From NCBI GenBank assembly GCA_020636445.1, contig JACJXV010000006.1, positions 56,027 through 120,026 on the forward strand: a DNA stretch of 64,000 nucleotides. Direction: 5' to 3'. The translations under genes and the position numbers were made by a program. The notes under the pieces were generated by a model that saw nothing but the letters and a program-made list of their open reading frames with translations, was not told where the DNA came from and searched no databases. Positions 43,278 to 51,996 of this stretch are shown here, piece by piece. The DNA is from Lewinellaceae bacterium. GTDB taxonomy: Bacteria; Bacteroidota; Bacteroidia; Chitinophagales; Saprospiraceae. Each line of letters opens with the position of its first letter. Positions within the stretch are counted from its first letter, which is position 1.

Positions 43278-44996
43278 ATGAAAATTTCCCCCATTTTTAT
43301 TTCCCTCATCGCCACTAGTCTATTGATTTTCAGCTGTCGGCAAGAACCAGCCGGGTTAGGGTACACCGCATCCAAAAGCGCTACCGGTTCTACCGCTATG
43401 GTTGTTTCGCCCCATCCCCTGGCCTCTGAGGTAGGCCGGCAGATATTACAAAAAGGAGGAAACGCCATCGACGCGGCCGTTGCGGTTCAGTTTGCCATTG
43501 CAGTGGTTTACCCCCGGGCCGGCAACATCGGCGGCGGTGGACTTCTGGTGTTACGCCAGGCCGAAGGAGAAACAGTGACGCTGGACTACCGGGAAAAAGC
43601 TCCTGCGGCAGCAACCCGGGACATGTACCTGGATAGCCTGGACAACATAGTTCCCGGATTGAGTACCGATGGTCACCTCGCAGTGGGTGTGCCAGGTACC
43701 GTTGCGGGTCTGATTGCCGCCTATGATCGTTATGGAGGGGGTTTGCCTTTTGCCGAACTCATCCAACCAGCAATCGACTTTGCTGAAAAAGGATTTCGCG
43801 TAAGCATCACCGAGGCCGAACGCCTCAATACCTACCAGGATGCTTTTCGCCAATATAATACCGACGACAATCCCTTCGTGAAAGACACCCCCTGGCAGGA
43901 AGGCGATCTGCTGCGCCAGCCAAACCTGGCAAAAACGCTAATCCGGATTCGCGATGAAGGCCGAATGGGTTTCTATGGCGGCCAAACAGCTGATTACATC
44001 GTCGCTGAAATGAAACGAGGGGGCGGCATTATTACGCTCGATGATCTATCAGATTACCAACCTACCTGGCGGCTCCCGGTAACCGGCACCTACAAAAACT
44101 ACCGGATTATTACGATGCCTCCTCCCTCCAGCGGTGGTATTGCCCTGGTGCAACTAATGAAAATCATGGAATCCTATCCGCTGGCCTCCATGGGTTTTCA
44201 AACTGCAGCCTCTACACACCTAATGACGGAAGCCGAACGCAGGGTTTATGCCGACCGGGCCGAACACCTGGGCGATATGGACTTTTTCCCCGTTCCAGTT
44301 GATTCCCTCCTCAAAAAGCAATACCTGAACAGTCGAATGGCTGATTTCAATCCGGAAGCGGCAACTCCCAGCGCAAAAATTCTGGCGGGTGCCATTGCCA
44401 ACACCCCCGAGCACTTCGAAACAACCCACACTTCCGTAGTCGATGCCCAGGGAAATGCGGTATCCGTAACGACCACCCTGAACGGTAATTTTGGAAGCAA
44501 AGTGCTCGTCCACGGAGCGGGCTTTTTCCTCAACAATGAAATGGATGATTTTAGCGCCAAACCCGGAGTGCCTAATCAGTTTGGGTTGGTTGGCGCCGAA
44601 GCCAATGCTATTGCCCCGGGAAAACGGATGTTAAGTTCCATGACACCAACTATTGTCGAAAAAGACGGGCGATTATTTCTGGTATTAGGGGCTCCCGGAG
44701 GATCTACCATTATCACGGCTGTCTTCCAGGTTATCCTGAATGTTACCGAATTTGGTATGGATCTTGAAAGTGCAGTCAATGCCGGACGGTTCCACCACCA
44801 ATGGCTACCGGATCAGGTTATGGTGGAAAAAGGCACCCTCAGCCCTGAGGTCCGACAGGCGCTGGAAAAAATGGGACACACTTTCCGCGAAGTGGAGCGC
44901 ATGGCCGTTATCAAAGCCATTCAGCGCCTTCCTGACGGCACCTTGCAGGGCGTTGGTGACCGCCGGAACCCTGATGATGATGCCCGTGGGTATTAG
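43278..44996 (+). CDS. ggt: gamma-glutamyltransferase
   Basis: The enzyme cleaves glutathione and transfers the gamma-glutamyl group. The 572-residue precursor has lipobox IFSC (Cys20), so it is lipid-anchored rather than free in the periplasm. The self-processing site precedes Thr382 in ETTHTSVVDAQGNAVS, and substrate-site motifs GNIGGGGLLV, PPPSSGGIALVQ and GAPGGSTIITAV are present. The start at 43278 begins the signal peptide; the frame runs 41 codons further upstream without homology. The downstream gene starts 66 bases later on the same strand. Confidence 0.95.
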   Translation: MKISPIFISLIATSLLIFSCRQEPAGLGYTASKSATGSTAMVVSPHPLASEVGRQILQKGGNAIDAAVAVQFAIAVVYPRAGNIGGGGLLVLRQAEGETVTLDYREKAPAAATRDMYLDSLDNIVPGLSTDGHLAVGVPGTVAGLIAAYDRYGGGLPFAELIQPAIDFAEKGFRVSITEAERLNTYQDAFRQYNTDDNPFVKDTPWQEGDLLRQPNLAKTLIRIRDEGRMGFYGGQTADYIVAEMKRGGGIITLDDLSDYQPTWRLPVTGTYKNYRIITMPPPSSGGIALVQLMKIMESYPLASMGFQTAASTHLMTEAERRVYADRAEHLGDMDFFPVPVDSLLKKQYLNSRMADFNPEAATPSAKILAGAIANTPEHFETTHTSVVDAQGNAVSVTTTLNGNFGSKVLVHGAGFFLNNEMDDFSAKPGVPNQFGLVGAEANAIAPGKRMLSSMTPTIVEKDGRLFLVLGAPGGSTIITAVFQVILNVTEFGMDLESAVNAGRFHHQWLPDQVMVEKGTLSPEVRQALEKMGHTFREVERMAVIKAIQRLPDGTLQGVGDRRNPDDDARGY

Positions 44997-45061
44997 GGCT
45001 GATTGCCGCTTTCCTGGCAACCATGCGGGGTGTTTTTTGTTGTAACACCAAATTGAATACC

Positions 45062-45655
45062 ATGAAGCGGTTACTACTCAGCGCCATTTTTCTCTGCCTG
45101 GGCTTTTGGGGTTGGGCCCAACTCAACCAACAACTGACGGATATCAACCAGCTCCGCCTGGGTAAACAGAAGCGGGCTATGTTGGTGCTGGGCGGATGGG
45201 CCCTTAGCAATATGGCAGTCGGTACCGTCCTCGCCAGTCAGCGGGAGGGGGTCGCCCGCCATTTCCACACGATGAATGCGGGTTGGAATGTCATCAACCT
45301 GGGGATTGCCGCAGCGGGCTACTGGTCGGCTAGCAAAGCTGATCCTGGGGCCTATGATCTCTTTGCTACCATCCAGGAGCAAAATTCGCTGCAAAAAATA
45401 TTATTATTCAATGCTGGCCTTGATGTGGGCTATATGCTGGGCGGAGCCTACCTGATTGAGCGAAGTAAAAATACGGTCAAAAATCCTGAGCGGCTGGAAG
45501 GATTCGGCAAAAGTATCGTCTTACAGGGGGCCTTCCTCTTTGTTTTCGACCTGGCTAATTTTGCTATTTTTTCGGCGGATAATACCCAATTAAAACCCTT
45601 GCTTTCCGGCTTGCCAGGTGGCGGAACGGCAATGGGGTTACAATGGTCGTTTTGA
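45062..45655 (+). CDS. membrane protein of unknown function
   Basis: The 197-residue product has a signal peptide ending GWAQ (about 19) and then three or four hydrophobic stretches (about 37-55, 75-92, 115-132, 148-168) separated by short basic or polar loops. I do not recognise the family with confidence; similar short proteins are common in Bacteroidota. The start at 45062 gives the signal peptide. It is 66 bases downstream of ggt and may be co-transcribed, but that does not define a role. Confidence 0.75.
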   Translation: MKRLLLSAIFLCLGFWGWAQLNQQLTDINQLRLGKQKRAMLVLGGWALSNMAVGTVLASQREGVARHFHTMNAGWNVINLGIAAAGYWSASKADPGAYDLFATIQEQNSLQKILLFNAGLDVGYMLGGAYLIERSKNTVKNPERLEGFGKSIVLQGAFLFVFDLANFAIFSADNTQLKPLLSGLPGGGTAMGLQWSF

Positions 45656-45850
45656 AGCTGCGTTCGGGAGAAGTGCTACTTCACCGAAAAGTTTAATACA
45701 GGTTTAACCGCTCTCTGCGGCTTAATATCGACTTTGAGAGGTATTTTGTGAGGATCGCCTCATTGGATGTATTGCCTTTTTCATTATTTTGTAATGTAAG
45801 TAACGTTGAGTTTTTATCGCCTAAAAGAAGCTGGAATAAACAGCCGATTG

Positions 45851-46060
45851 GTTATTTGGTTATTTGGTATTTACCCTCGACGCAGTCGGGGCTGGTATCT
45901 GGTTGAGCGGTTTTTGAACTATTCAGCCACTGCCCACTGCTCCACCACAGATTTGCACAGATTACCACCGATTTAATATATGGTATCCAGGCCCTGCCAA
46001 CTGCTCACTGTTCACTGCTCACTCCAGTAAAAAATTGGCAATTATTTAAATTACACTGTA
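45851..46060. repeat. composite intergenic repeat region
   Basis: GGTTATTT units with 8-base period (from 45851), a CCTCGACGCAGTCGGGG palindrome at about 45874-45890, CTGCTCA-type heptads near 46001-46022, and a 39-base block (CTCCAGTAAAAAATTGGCAA start, 46022-46060) that recurs at 60496-60533. No gene is seen in 45656-46104. Confidence 0.75.
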
Positions 46061-46104
46061 TTCATTACCTTAAATAACAAGTCCTCGCTAATCATCAGGG
46101 TATC

Positions 46105-46926
46105 ATGAAGAAAACGCTTTTAGTACTGTTTATCTGTGGCATGGTCTTTACCTTGTCAGGCCAGCAAAACACTTATGAAACCCTCCGGGACATACCCTAT
46201 TATCCGGCAACTTTTTCACCGGCGGATAAGTACCTTCACGAGCGATGTGTACTGGACCTATACTATCCCAAAGCTAGTAAGGGCTTTCCTACCGTAGTTT
46301 GGTTTCACGGGGGCGGCCTTACCGGAGGTAGCAAAGAAATTCCCGCCGCACTTACCGAGAAAGGATTTGCCGTAGTAGGTGTCAATTACCGGTTGTACCC
46401 GAAGGTAAATGCACCTAAATACATCGAAGATGCCGCAGCAGCAGTAGCCTGGGTATTCCAAAATATTCATCGGTATGGGGGTGACTCCTCACTCATTTTC
46501 ATCTCGGGTCATTCTGCGGGCGGGTACCTCGCACTCATGATAGGGCTGGATACTTCCTGGTTGCGCACTTACGACATTGATGCCAATCGCATTGCCGGAT
46601 TAATTCCGTTCAGCGGGCACACGATAACCCACTTCACCGTTCGGGAGGAAAGAGGCATTCCGGGTACGCAACCCGTGGTGGATCAACTAGCACCACTCTA
46701 TCACGTTCGCCCCGATGCCCCACCGCTGTTATTAATCACTGGTGACCGGGAATTAGAGCTCCTGGGCCGGTATGAAGAAAACGCCTATCTCATGCGCATG
46801 ATGAAAGTTTGCGGCCATCAGGATACCCGACTTTATGAAATGGCGGGCTATGATCATTCCATGACGGAACCCGGGTTCCCTTTACTGGTTAAAGAAGTGC
46901 GTCGCATTATGAAAAATAGAGAATAA
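46105..46926 (+). CDS. secreted alpha/beta hydrolase (carboxylesterase type)
   Basis: The protein has 273 residues. A signal peptide ends near SGQ (about 20). The oxyanion motif is FHGGGLTGGS, the nucleophile elbow GHSAGGY, the acid lies in ITGDRELELL and the catalytic His in GYDHSM near the end. The HGGG form groups it with hormone-sensitive-lipase-like esterases. The substrate is unknown. It is followed 27 bases later by the DUF3052 gene on the same strand. Confidence 0.9.
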   Translation: MKKTLLVLFICGMVFTLSGQQNTYETLRDIPYYPATFSPADKYLHERCVLDLYYPKASKGFPTVVWFHGGGLTGGSKEIPAALTEKGFAVVGVNYRLYPKVNAPKYIEDAAAAVAWVFQNIHRYGGDSSLIFISGHSAGGYLALMIGLDTSWLRTYDIDANRIAGLIPFSGHTITHFTVREERGIPGTQPVVDQLAPLYHVRPDAPPLLLITGDRELELLGRYEENAYLMRMMKVCGHQDTRLYEMAGYDHSMTEPGFPLLVKEVRRIMKNRE

Positions 46927-46953
46927 CTCCCCTGGATTTCAAGGTGTAAAATT

Positions 46954-47364
46954 ATGCAGGCAGGTTATTCCGGAACACCATTGGCCCGAAAACTGGGAAT
47001 AAAACCTGGTTTCCACCTGTGGCTTTACCATCCGCCAAGCGATTATTTCCACTTGTTTTCGGATTTACCCGAGGATCTGGTTGTGATTGAAAACCCACAA
47101 CCGGCCACTCTGGACTTCATCCATGCCTTTTGCCGCACACAGAAAGAATTGTTTGGGCTGGCAAACAACTTCAAAGAGGCCCTCAAGAAAACCGGGATGC
47201 TTTGGGTCAGTTGGCCAAAAGGATCTTCTTCGATCCCGACCGATTTAAAGCGAGATATGATTCGGGAATCCCTGCTGGCCCTGGGCTTGGTGGACGTAAA
47301 AGTTGCTGCAATCAATGACGACTGGAGCGGGTTGAAATTTGTCTACCGATTAAAAGATCGTTGA
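46954..47364 (+). CDS. DUF3052 family protein
   Basis: This 136-residue cytoplasmic protein begins AGYSGTPLARKLGIKPG, as is typical for the family, with TGMLWVSWPKGSS and LVDVKVAAINDDWSGLKFVYR further on. The function is unknown; the fold includes a short Rossmann-like core. It probably shares a transcript with the upstream esterase and ends 4 bases from the convergent phosphodiesterase gene. Confidence 0.88.
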   Translation: MQAGYSGTPLARKLGIKPGFHLWLYHPPSDYFHLFSDLPEDLVVIENPQPATLDFIHAFCRTQKELFGLANNFKEALKKTGMLWVSWPKGSSSIPTDLKRDMIRESLLALGLVDVKVAAINDDWSGLKFVYRLKDR

Positions 47365-47368
47365 AAAC

Positions 47369-47869
47369 CTATCCCCGCCCGCGCAATCCCAACTCAATCA
47401 CCTGCAGCTCGTTTACTTTTCCTTCAGTGATGGAAAAGCGGACACAGGTGCGGATTTTATGAAACCCCTCCGTGCCGGCAGCTCCCGGGTTGATGTGGAA
47501 CAAGCCTAAATCGCGATCGGGCATTACTTTGAGGATATGCGAATGCCCGCAAATAAAAAGTCCTGGGGGATCAGCACGCAGCAGTTGCCTTACCCGCGGT
47601 ACATAGCGTCCCGGATATCCACCAATATGCGTGATAAACACTTCAAGTCCGGCACAGGTAAAGCGCAAATCTTCCGGGTAAACCTGCCGGATCCGGTGAT
47701 CGTCAATATTTCCATATACCGCTCGCAGGGGCCGGAAAGCCGCCAACTCATCGGCAACGTCCAAACTCCCAATATCACCCCCGTGCCAGATTTCATCGCA
47801 TTCGGCGAAATAATCCAGGATTCGGGGATCCAGATAGCGATGCGTATCACTCAGCAAACCTATCCGCAT
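47369..47869 (-). CDS. YfcE/MJ0936-type metallophosphodiesterase
   Basis: The protein has 166 residues and is the two-metal phosphoesterase fold: LLSDTH, WHGGDIG, VYGNIDDH, ITHIGG and ICGHSH carry the metal ligands. Family members hydrolyse phosphodiesters such as artificial substrates or cyclic nucleotides; the natural substrate is unknown. Its ATG (47869) overlaps the stop of the upstream oxidoreductase in TGATG, suggesting translational coupling. Confidence 0.92.
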   Translation of the reverse strand: MRIGLLSDTHRYLDPRILDYFAECDEIWHGGDIGSLDVADELAAFRPLRAVYGNIDDHRIRQVYPEDLRFTCAGLEVFITHIGGYPGRYVPRVRQLLRADPPGLFICGHSHILKVMPDRDLGLFHINPGAAGTEGFHKIRTCVRFSITEGKVNELQVIELGLRGRG

Positions 47870-48840
47870 CAAGAGGAGATTTTGAGAACAATCTTGCCAA
47901 ATTGAGCGCCGTCATCCATGCGGGCCAAAGCCAGGTTCGCTTCCGCCAGTGAATACTCCTGGTCGATAATGGGACGAATCTGGTGGAGGGTAACAAACTT
48001 AACCATGGCCGCAAATTCAGCGGAGGTCCCCATGGTAGAACCAATAATTTGCAGTTGTTTCCAAAACAACAATTGAGGGCTAAGGTTGGTAATTGCCCCC
48101 TGGGTACCTCCGTAAACGACAATCCGCCCCCCGGGATTTGCTGCTCGTAACAGCTGTCCGAACCCAGCACCGCCGGCACTGTCGATGACTAAATCAAACC
48201 CGCCACCGGCGTTTTTGACCAGTAATTTACCCCACTCTTCCTCCCGATAACTAATGCCCCCCTCTGCACCGAGCGCCTGGGCACGTTCAATTTTCTCGGC
48301 ACTCCCCGAAGTCACATAAACGGTTGCTCCCACAGCCAGTGCAAATTGCAACGCGAATAGCGCTACACCTCCCCCGATTCCATTGATTAGCACCCGCTCT
48401 CCAGCCATTAATTCCCCTTGGGTGAACAAGGCTCGGTAAGCGGTCAATCCAGCCAGGGGAAGCGCTGCTGCCTCCGCAAAGCTTAGATGGGAGGGTTTAT
48501 CCAGTATGTTTTCCCGAGGAACAGCTACTTTTTCCGCAAAGGTGCCATGCTGCGGCAGTCCCAGGATGTGGTAACCCGAACCCTGGCAGCGGGAATCGTC
48601 TCCCCACGCCATAGAGGGGTTGATGATCACCTCCCGGTCGCCATAATACCCTGCACCATCAGAACCCAAAATAATGGGAAATCGCAACCCCGCATATTGC
48701 CCTTTGGAAATCCACACATCGCGATGATTCAGAGCCGCGGCCCGTAGGTCAACGACTACGTGATCCGCCGTTTCGGTCCAATCCGCCCAGGATTCCATGG
48801 CCAATGGCTGGCCTATTCCCGGTAGCACCATTGCTTTCAT
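47869..48840 (-). CDS. zinc-type/quinone oxidoreductase-like medium-chain dehydrogenase
   Basis: The protein has 323 residues. The MDR fold has AAALNHRDVWISKGQY, PIILGSDGAG, the GTFAEKVAVP segment and the nucleotide motif INGIGGGVALFALQFA (Gly-rich loop). It lacks the structural-zinc Cys cluster, as in the QOR group that reduces quinones or enals with NADPH. It is the first gene of a coupled pair with the phosphodiesterase, an association for which I have no functional explanation. Confidence 0.9.
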   Translation of the reverse strand: MKAMVLPGIGQPLAMESWADWTETADHVVVDLRAAALNHRDVWISKGQYAGLRFPIILGSDGAGYYGDREVIINPSMAWGDDSRCQGSGYHILGLPQHGTFAEKVAVPRENILDKPSHLSFAEAAALPLAGLTAYRALFTQGELMAGERVLINGIGGGVALFALQFALAVGATVYVTSGSAEKIERAQALGAEGGISYREEEWGKLLVKNAGGGFDLVIDSAGGAGFGQLLRAANPGGRIVVYGGTQGAITNLSPQLLFWKQLQIIGSTMGTSAEFAAMVKFVTLHQIRPIIDQEYSLAEANLALARMDDGAQFGKIVLKISS

Positions 48841-48905
48841 ACGTACATTCCTTTTCGGGAAAATACTGGTTTTTTCAGAACTTCTCCCGATACAAGACAG
48901 TAATC

Positions 48906-49730
48906 CTAAAAATACCCATCGGGAATCAGTACATAGCCATTGATTGCTATTTTACCCAAATCAGCATAGCTAATCCAGAGATAACCGCCACGCCCCCAGT
49001 CACCACCCCAGGATCCGCTGGTTACTTCAAAAGCCTCCCGGGTTTCGTCGAACCCTACCACCAGCAGTGGAGCCGTTAAGGTTTCCGGGCCTCCTCCGGA
49101 TGTCCAGGTTGATTGCCCCCTCGCCTCCCGCAAGGAAGCATCGGCCTGAACTTCCACCAGCACCGGATTACCGCGCATCAAGGCCTTACGCAGTTCGAAA
49201 ACGCGCTGCCGTTCCTTGGTTACATCCCGGAAAATATGGAGGTAATTGACAATTCGATAGCGGGGGGTAGCATAAACAGCACTTGTTAATGCAGAAGCGC
49301 CATAAGGTAAAATGGCCGCATTTACAGTACCATCTTCAGCGAGCAGCCGGAAGGCATCATCCAGCGTACCTGCTGATTGCCGGGTAGCCAGGTTTAGCTG
49401 AATATAATCCGGACTGAGATTGAGCTTGTAATTCTTGTTAAGGTTGATGTAGTACTCCAGACAAGTCGCCAGGGCATAACTCCATTCGGCATTGGATTGC
49501 TCGCTTCTGCGGGTCGGCATCAGATAAGACTTAATATTTTGCTCACGCAGAATATCCAGCGCTGTTGTACCCACTCCGGGTACCACAGGCATAAATTGAT
49601 CGATCATCAGCTGATCCGAAATACCAAATTGCTGGGCGGCTAAGCCCTTGGCAATACCCGGGTTCTGGGCATCTGTCGAATAGGAAAAGCAAAAGAAAAC
49701 GAGGAAGAGGAAGACGGGTCGAAAATTCAT
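48906..49730 (-). CDS. secreted papain-fold (C1-like) protein lacking catalytic residues
   Basis: The 274-residue product has a signal peptide ending TDAQ (about 22). The papain layout is clear: QSNAEWSYALATCLEYY matches CGSCWAFA with Glu82 in place of the catalytic Cys, TAPLLVVGFD matches GHAVLVVGYD with Thr219 in place of His, and TSGSWGGDWGRGGYLWISY matches NSWGxxWG with Gly239 in place of Asn. All three catalytic positions are therefore lost. I infer a binding or regulatory role. The start at 49730 gives the signal peptide; the frame extends 18 codons upstream. Confidence 0.8.
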   Translation of the reverse strand: MNFRPVFLFLVFFCFSYSTDAQNPGIAKGLAAQQFGISDQLMIDQFMPVVPGVGTTALDILREQNIKSYLMPTRRSEQSNAEWSYALATCLEYYINLNKNYKLNLSPDYIQLNLATRQSAGTLDDAFRLLAEDGTVNAAILPYGASALTSAVYATPRYRIVNYLHIFRDVTKERQRVFELRKALMRGNPVLVEVQADASLREARGQSTWTSGGGPETLTAPLLVVGFDETREAFEVTSGSWGGDWGRGGYLWISYADLGKIAINGYVLIPDGYF

Positions 49731-49804
49731 ATCACCAATTTTCCTATTCAACGCCGGAAGCCAGGGAATTCTTTTACGTAGCACCTAATCCACCTAAAAT
49801 AAAC

Positions 49805-50035
49805 ATAAGTCATCCCGAATTTTGGCGCAGTCGGGACTAACAGGGAGTAAGGGCAAAATAATTGGGGAAGCGATCTGAAGATCGTTAGGTCCTATGCCTC
49901 GTCAGGAGTCCGAAGACTCCCGACAACTTAGGTTACATGCCTCGTCGGGAGTCCGAAGACTCCCGACAACTTATTGATGTTAGAGGTAATCTTCAGATTA
50001 CCGTTAGCCCAACCACCTTGCGATCTTCAGATCGC
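49805..50035. repeat. mosaic of palindromes beginning with the 41637-type end motif
   Basis: ATAAGTCATCCCGAATTTT (49805-49823) matches the ends of the fold-back element at 41637. Then follow palindromes CGATCTGAAGATCG (49871), two copies of the GTCGGGAGTCCGAAGACTCC type (49901-49924, 49944-49967), GGTAATCTTCAGATTACC (49985) and GCGATCTTCAGATCGC (50020). Several share an ATCTTCAGAT or GTCCGAAGAC core. This fills the gap between the two flanking genes. Confidence 0.8.
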
Positions 50036-50053
50036 GTCCACAGAATTAGGCTC

Positions 50054-50719
50054 TTAATTAACTTTTTTCAGCTTTTCCCGAACCTGCTCAACAGCACGTT
50101 CTTGTTGCTGAATCTCAGCCTGACGGGTTTGTTGGGCAGTCTTGGTATCTGCCAGTGCTTTGCGGGCATCTTGCAGTTTCTGCTCATAGTCGGCAATTTC
50201 CTTTTCAATTTTCTCCTGATCCTTCTGCAGTTTGCTGTAATCCTTGTTGAGATCACTCAGTTTCCCTTCTTCACCTTCCAGTTCGATCTCCACTACCCGG
50301 GTACGGGTCATTCGTTGAAAATCAGCCAGCCAGGTTTGTACTGCTCCCATTTTATCGCCATGTGAATAACCATTGAGATAGGCTCCCCCCAAATCAAACC
50401 AAATGTCTACTTGAGATCCGTCTTGTCCTAGCTCCTTTACGGATGTATATAAATCAATAGTATTGGCACTTAAGGTGGGGATCATCACATCATCCGTAAA
50501 AATCTCGCTGGTCTTCCGGTCTTTTTTGGGTTTTTTGGATTTAAACCCCTTCAAGTAGTTGTCCCAGACTTTTTCCGTTTCCTTGGCATCCAGGCCGGGA
50601 ACCATTACGGTAAAGCAGTTTTTGCTACCCTGGCTCATCGTCTTTATCGATTCGGGAAATTCTTGCCCAAAACTGAGTAAGGGTGTTATCAGCAGGAGTA
50701 CAATTAGCAGGTTTTTCAT
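50054..50719 (-). CDS. secreted protein with C-terminal coiled coil
   Basis: I do not recognise a family. The 221-residue product has a signal peptide ending SFGQ (about 19), a mixed alpha/beta domain (20-145, with CFTVMVPGLDAKETEKVWDN) and a long charged coiled coil from about residue 150 to the end (heptads of Leu, Ile, Lys, Glu and Gln). The arrangement suggests an envelope scaffold or oligomeric protein. Monocistronic. Confidence 0.85.
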   Translation of the reverse strand: MKNLLIVLLLITPLLSFGQEFPESIKTMSQGSKNCFTVMVPGLDAKETEKVWDNYLKGFKSKKPKKDRKTSEIFTDDVMIPTLSANTIDLYTSVKELGQDGSQVDIWFDLGGAYLNGYSHGDKMGAVQTWLADFQRMTRTRVVEIELEGEEGKLSDLNKDYSKLQKDQEKIEKEIADYEQKLQDARKALADTKTAQQTRQAEIQQQERAVEQVREKLKKVN

Positions 50720-50829
50720 ATTGTTATGGTTTGGGGTGTGAAAAAATAGGTTGTAATACCTTTAAACAATCCTTAATTTAGACGGGCAGAATGGCGAAAA
50801 GTCACAACCAGCCCCCGGGTCGCACCGCC

Positions 50830-51849
50830 TTAAGAAATTTTGGTCAACACCTCCAGGGTGTAGTCAATCATGGCCTGGTTGACATCCAGGTGGGTAACCA
50901 GGCGGATAGTTTGGGGCCCAAAGGGGGAGGCATGGATTCCATACTCCGCGAGCTTTTCGAGCACGGAGGCAGCTGTCCTGGGCGCATGCACATCAAAAAT
51001 GACAATATTCGTTTGGACCGGCCGCACGTCGGCGACATAGGGCTGTCGGGAGAGGACCTCTCCCAAGCTACGCGCACGAGCATTATCATCGCGCAAGCGA
51101 TCGATGTGGTTTTCCAGGGCATACAGGCCGGCAGCAGCCAGATAGCCGGCCTGGCGCATCCCGCCACCCATCACCTTCCGAATGCGCCGGGCTTGCCGAA
51201 TATGCTCCCGGGGACCAATCAGTAAAGAGCCTACCGGAGCGCCTAAGCCTTTGGACAGGCAAATGGAAACGGTATCAAACAAGTCGCCATGATCCCGGGG
51301 AGATTCTCCTGTTTCTACCAGGGCATTAAACAACCGGGCGCCATCCAGATGGATCGCCAGGCCTGTCTGGCGGCAAAAATCACTGATGGGCTTAATTTCT
51401 GACAAGGTATAGAAACTCCCCCCGCCTTTATTAGCGGTATTTTCCAAAACGACTAACCGACTCAAGGGAAGCCAATCGGCAGGTGACTTAACTGCAGCGG
51501 CTACCTGATCCTTGGTTACCTTTCCGTTGGTCCCTTTAATTAAATTGACTGCTACCCCGGAATGAAAAGCATATCCGCCGGTTTCATACTGGTAAACGTG
51601 CGAATACTCATCGCAAATCAATTCATCCAGCGGGCGGGTGTGTAATTTGATGGCAATCTGGTTGGTCATGGTTCCCGAGGGGCAATATAATGCCGCTTCT
51701 TTGCCAAACAAGGCTGCAGCCTTTGCCTCAAGGGCATTAACGGTAGGATCTTCCCCAAAAACATCATCGCCTACGGAGGCCCCCATCATAGCCTTGAGCA
51801 TTGGCTCGGTAGGCTTGGTAACAGTGTCGCTGATTAAATTGACGCGCAT
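50830..51849 (-). CDS. ltaE: low-specificity L-threonine aldolase, GntG type
   Basis: This PLP enzyme (339 residues) splits L-threonine/allo-threonine to glycine and acetaldehyde. VNLISDTVTKPTEPMLKAM opens the fold, EAALYCPSGTMTNQIA and HLDGARLFNALVETG follow, and the PLP Lys is in DTVSICLSKGLGAPVGSLL (about residue 198). The start at 51849 follows family convention; three codons further upstream also open in frame. Confidence 0.93.
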   Translation of the reverse strand: MRVNLISDTVTKPTEPMLKAMMGASVGDDVFGEDPTVNALEAKAAALFGKEAALYCPSGTMTNQIAIKLHTRPLDELICDEYSHVYQYETGGYAFHSGVAVNLIKGTNGKVTKDQVAAAVKSPADWLPLSRLVVLENTANKGGGSFYTLSEIKPISDFCRQTGLAIHLDGARLFNALVETGESPRDHGDLFDTVSICLSKGLGAPVGSLLIGPREHIRQARRIRKVMGGGMRQAGYLAAAGLYALENHIDRLRDDNARARSLGEVLSRQPYVADVRPVQTNIVIFDVHAPRTAASVLEKLAEYGIHASPFGPQTIRLVTHLDVNQAMIDYTLEVLTKIS

Positions 51850-51935
51850 CGTAATCAATCGTTTCGGTTTATAATTATTGCTAGTTGGGGCTACCCCCTT
51901 GTTAAAAAGTCATTACCTGAAAGCACTGGTGCATT

Positions 51936-51990
51936 GTTACTCGTTGAGCGTTATTTATCCGCCTCTGGCGGGCTCGTTGAGCGTTTTTAC
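51936..51990. repeat. GTTACTC/GTTGAGC heptads split by a CCGCC...GGCGG palindrome
   Basis: GTTACTC, GTTGAGC and GTTATTT units are interrupted by ATCCGCCTCTGGCGGG, then GTTGAGC and GTTTTTA resume. It lies just downstream of dapF on the minus strand. Confidence 0.8.
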
Positions 51991-51996
51991 CCTGAA

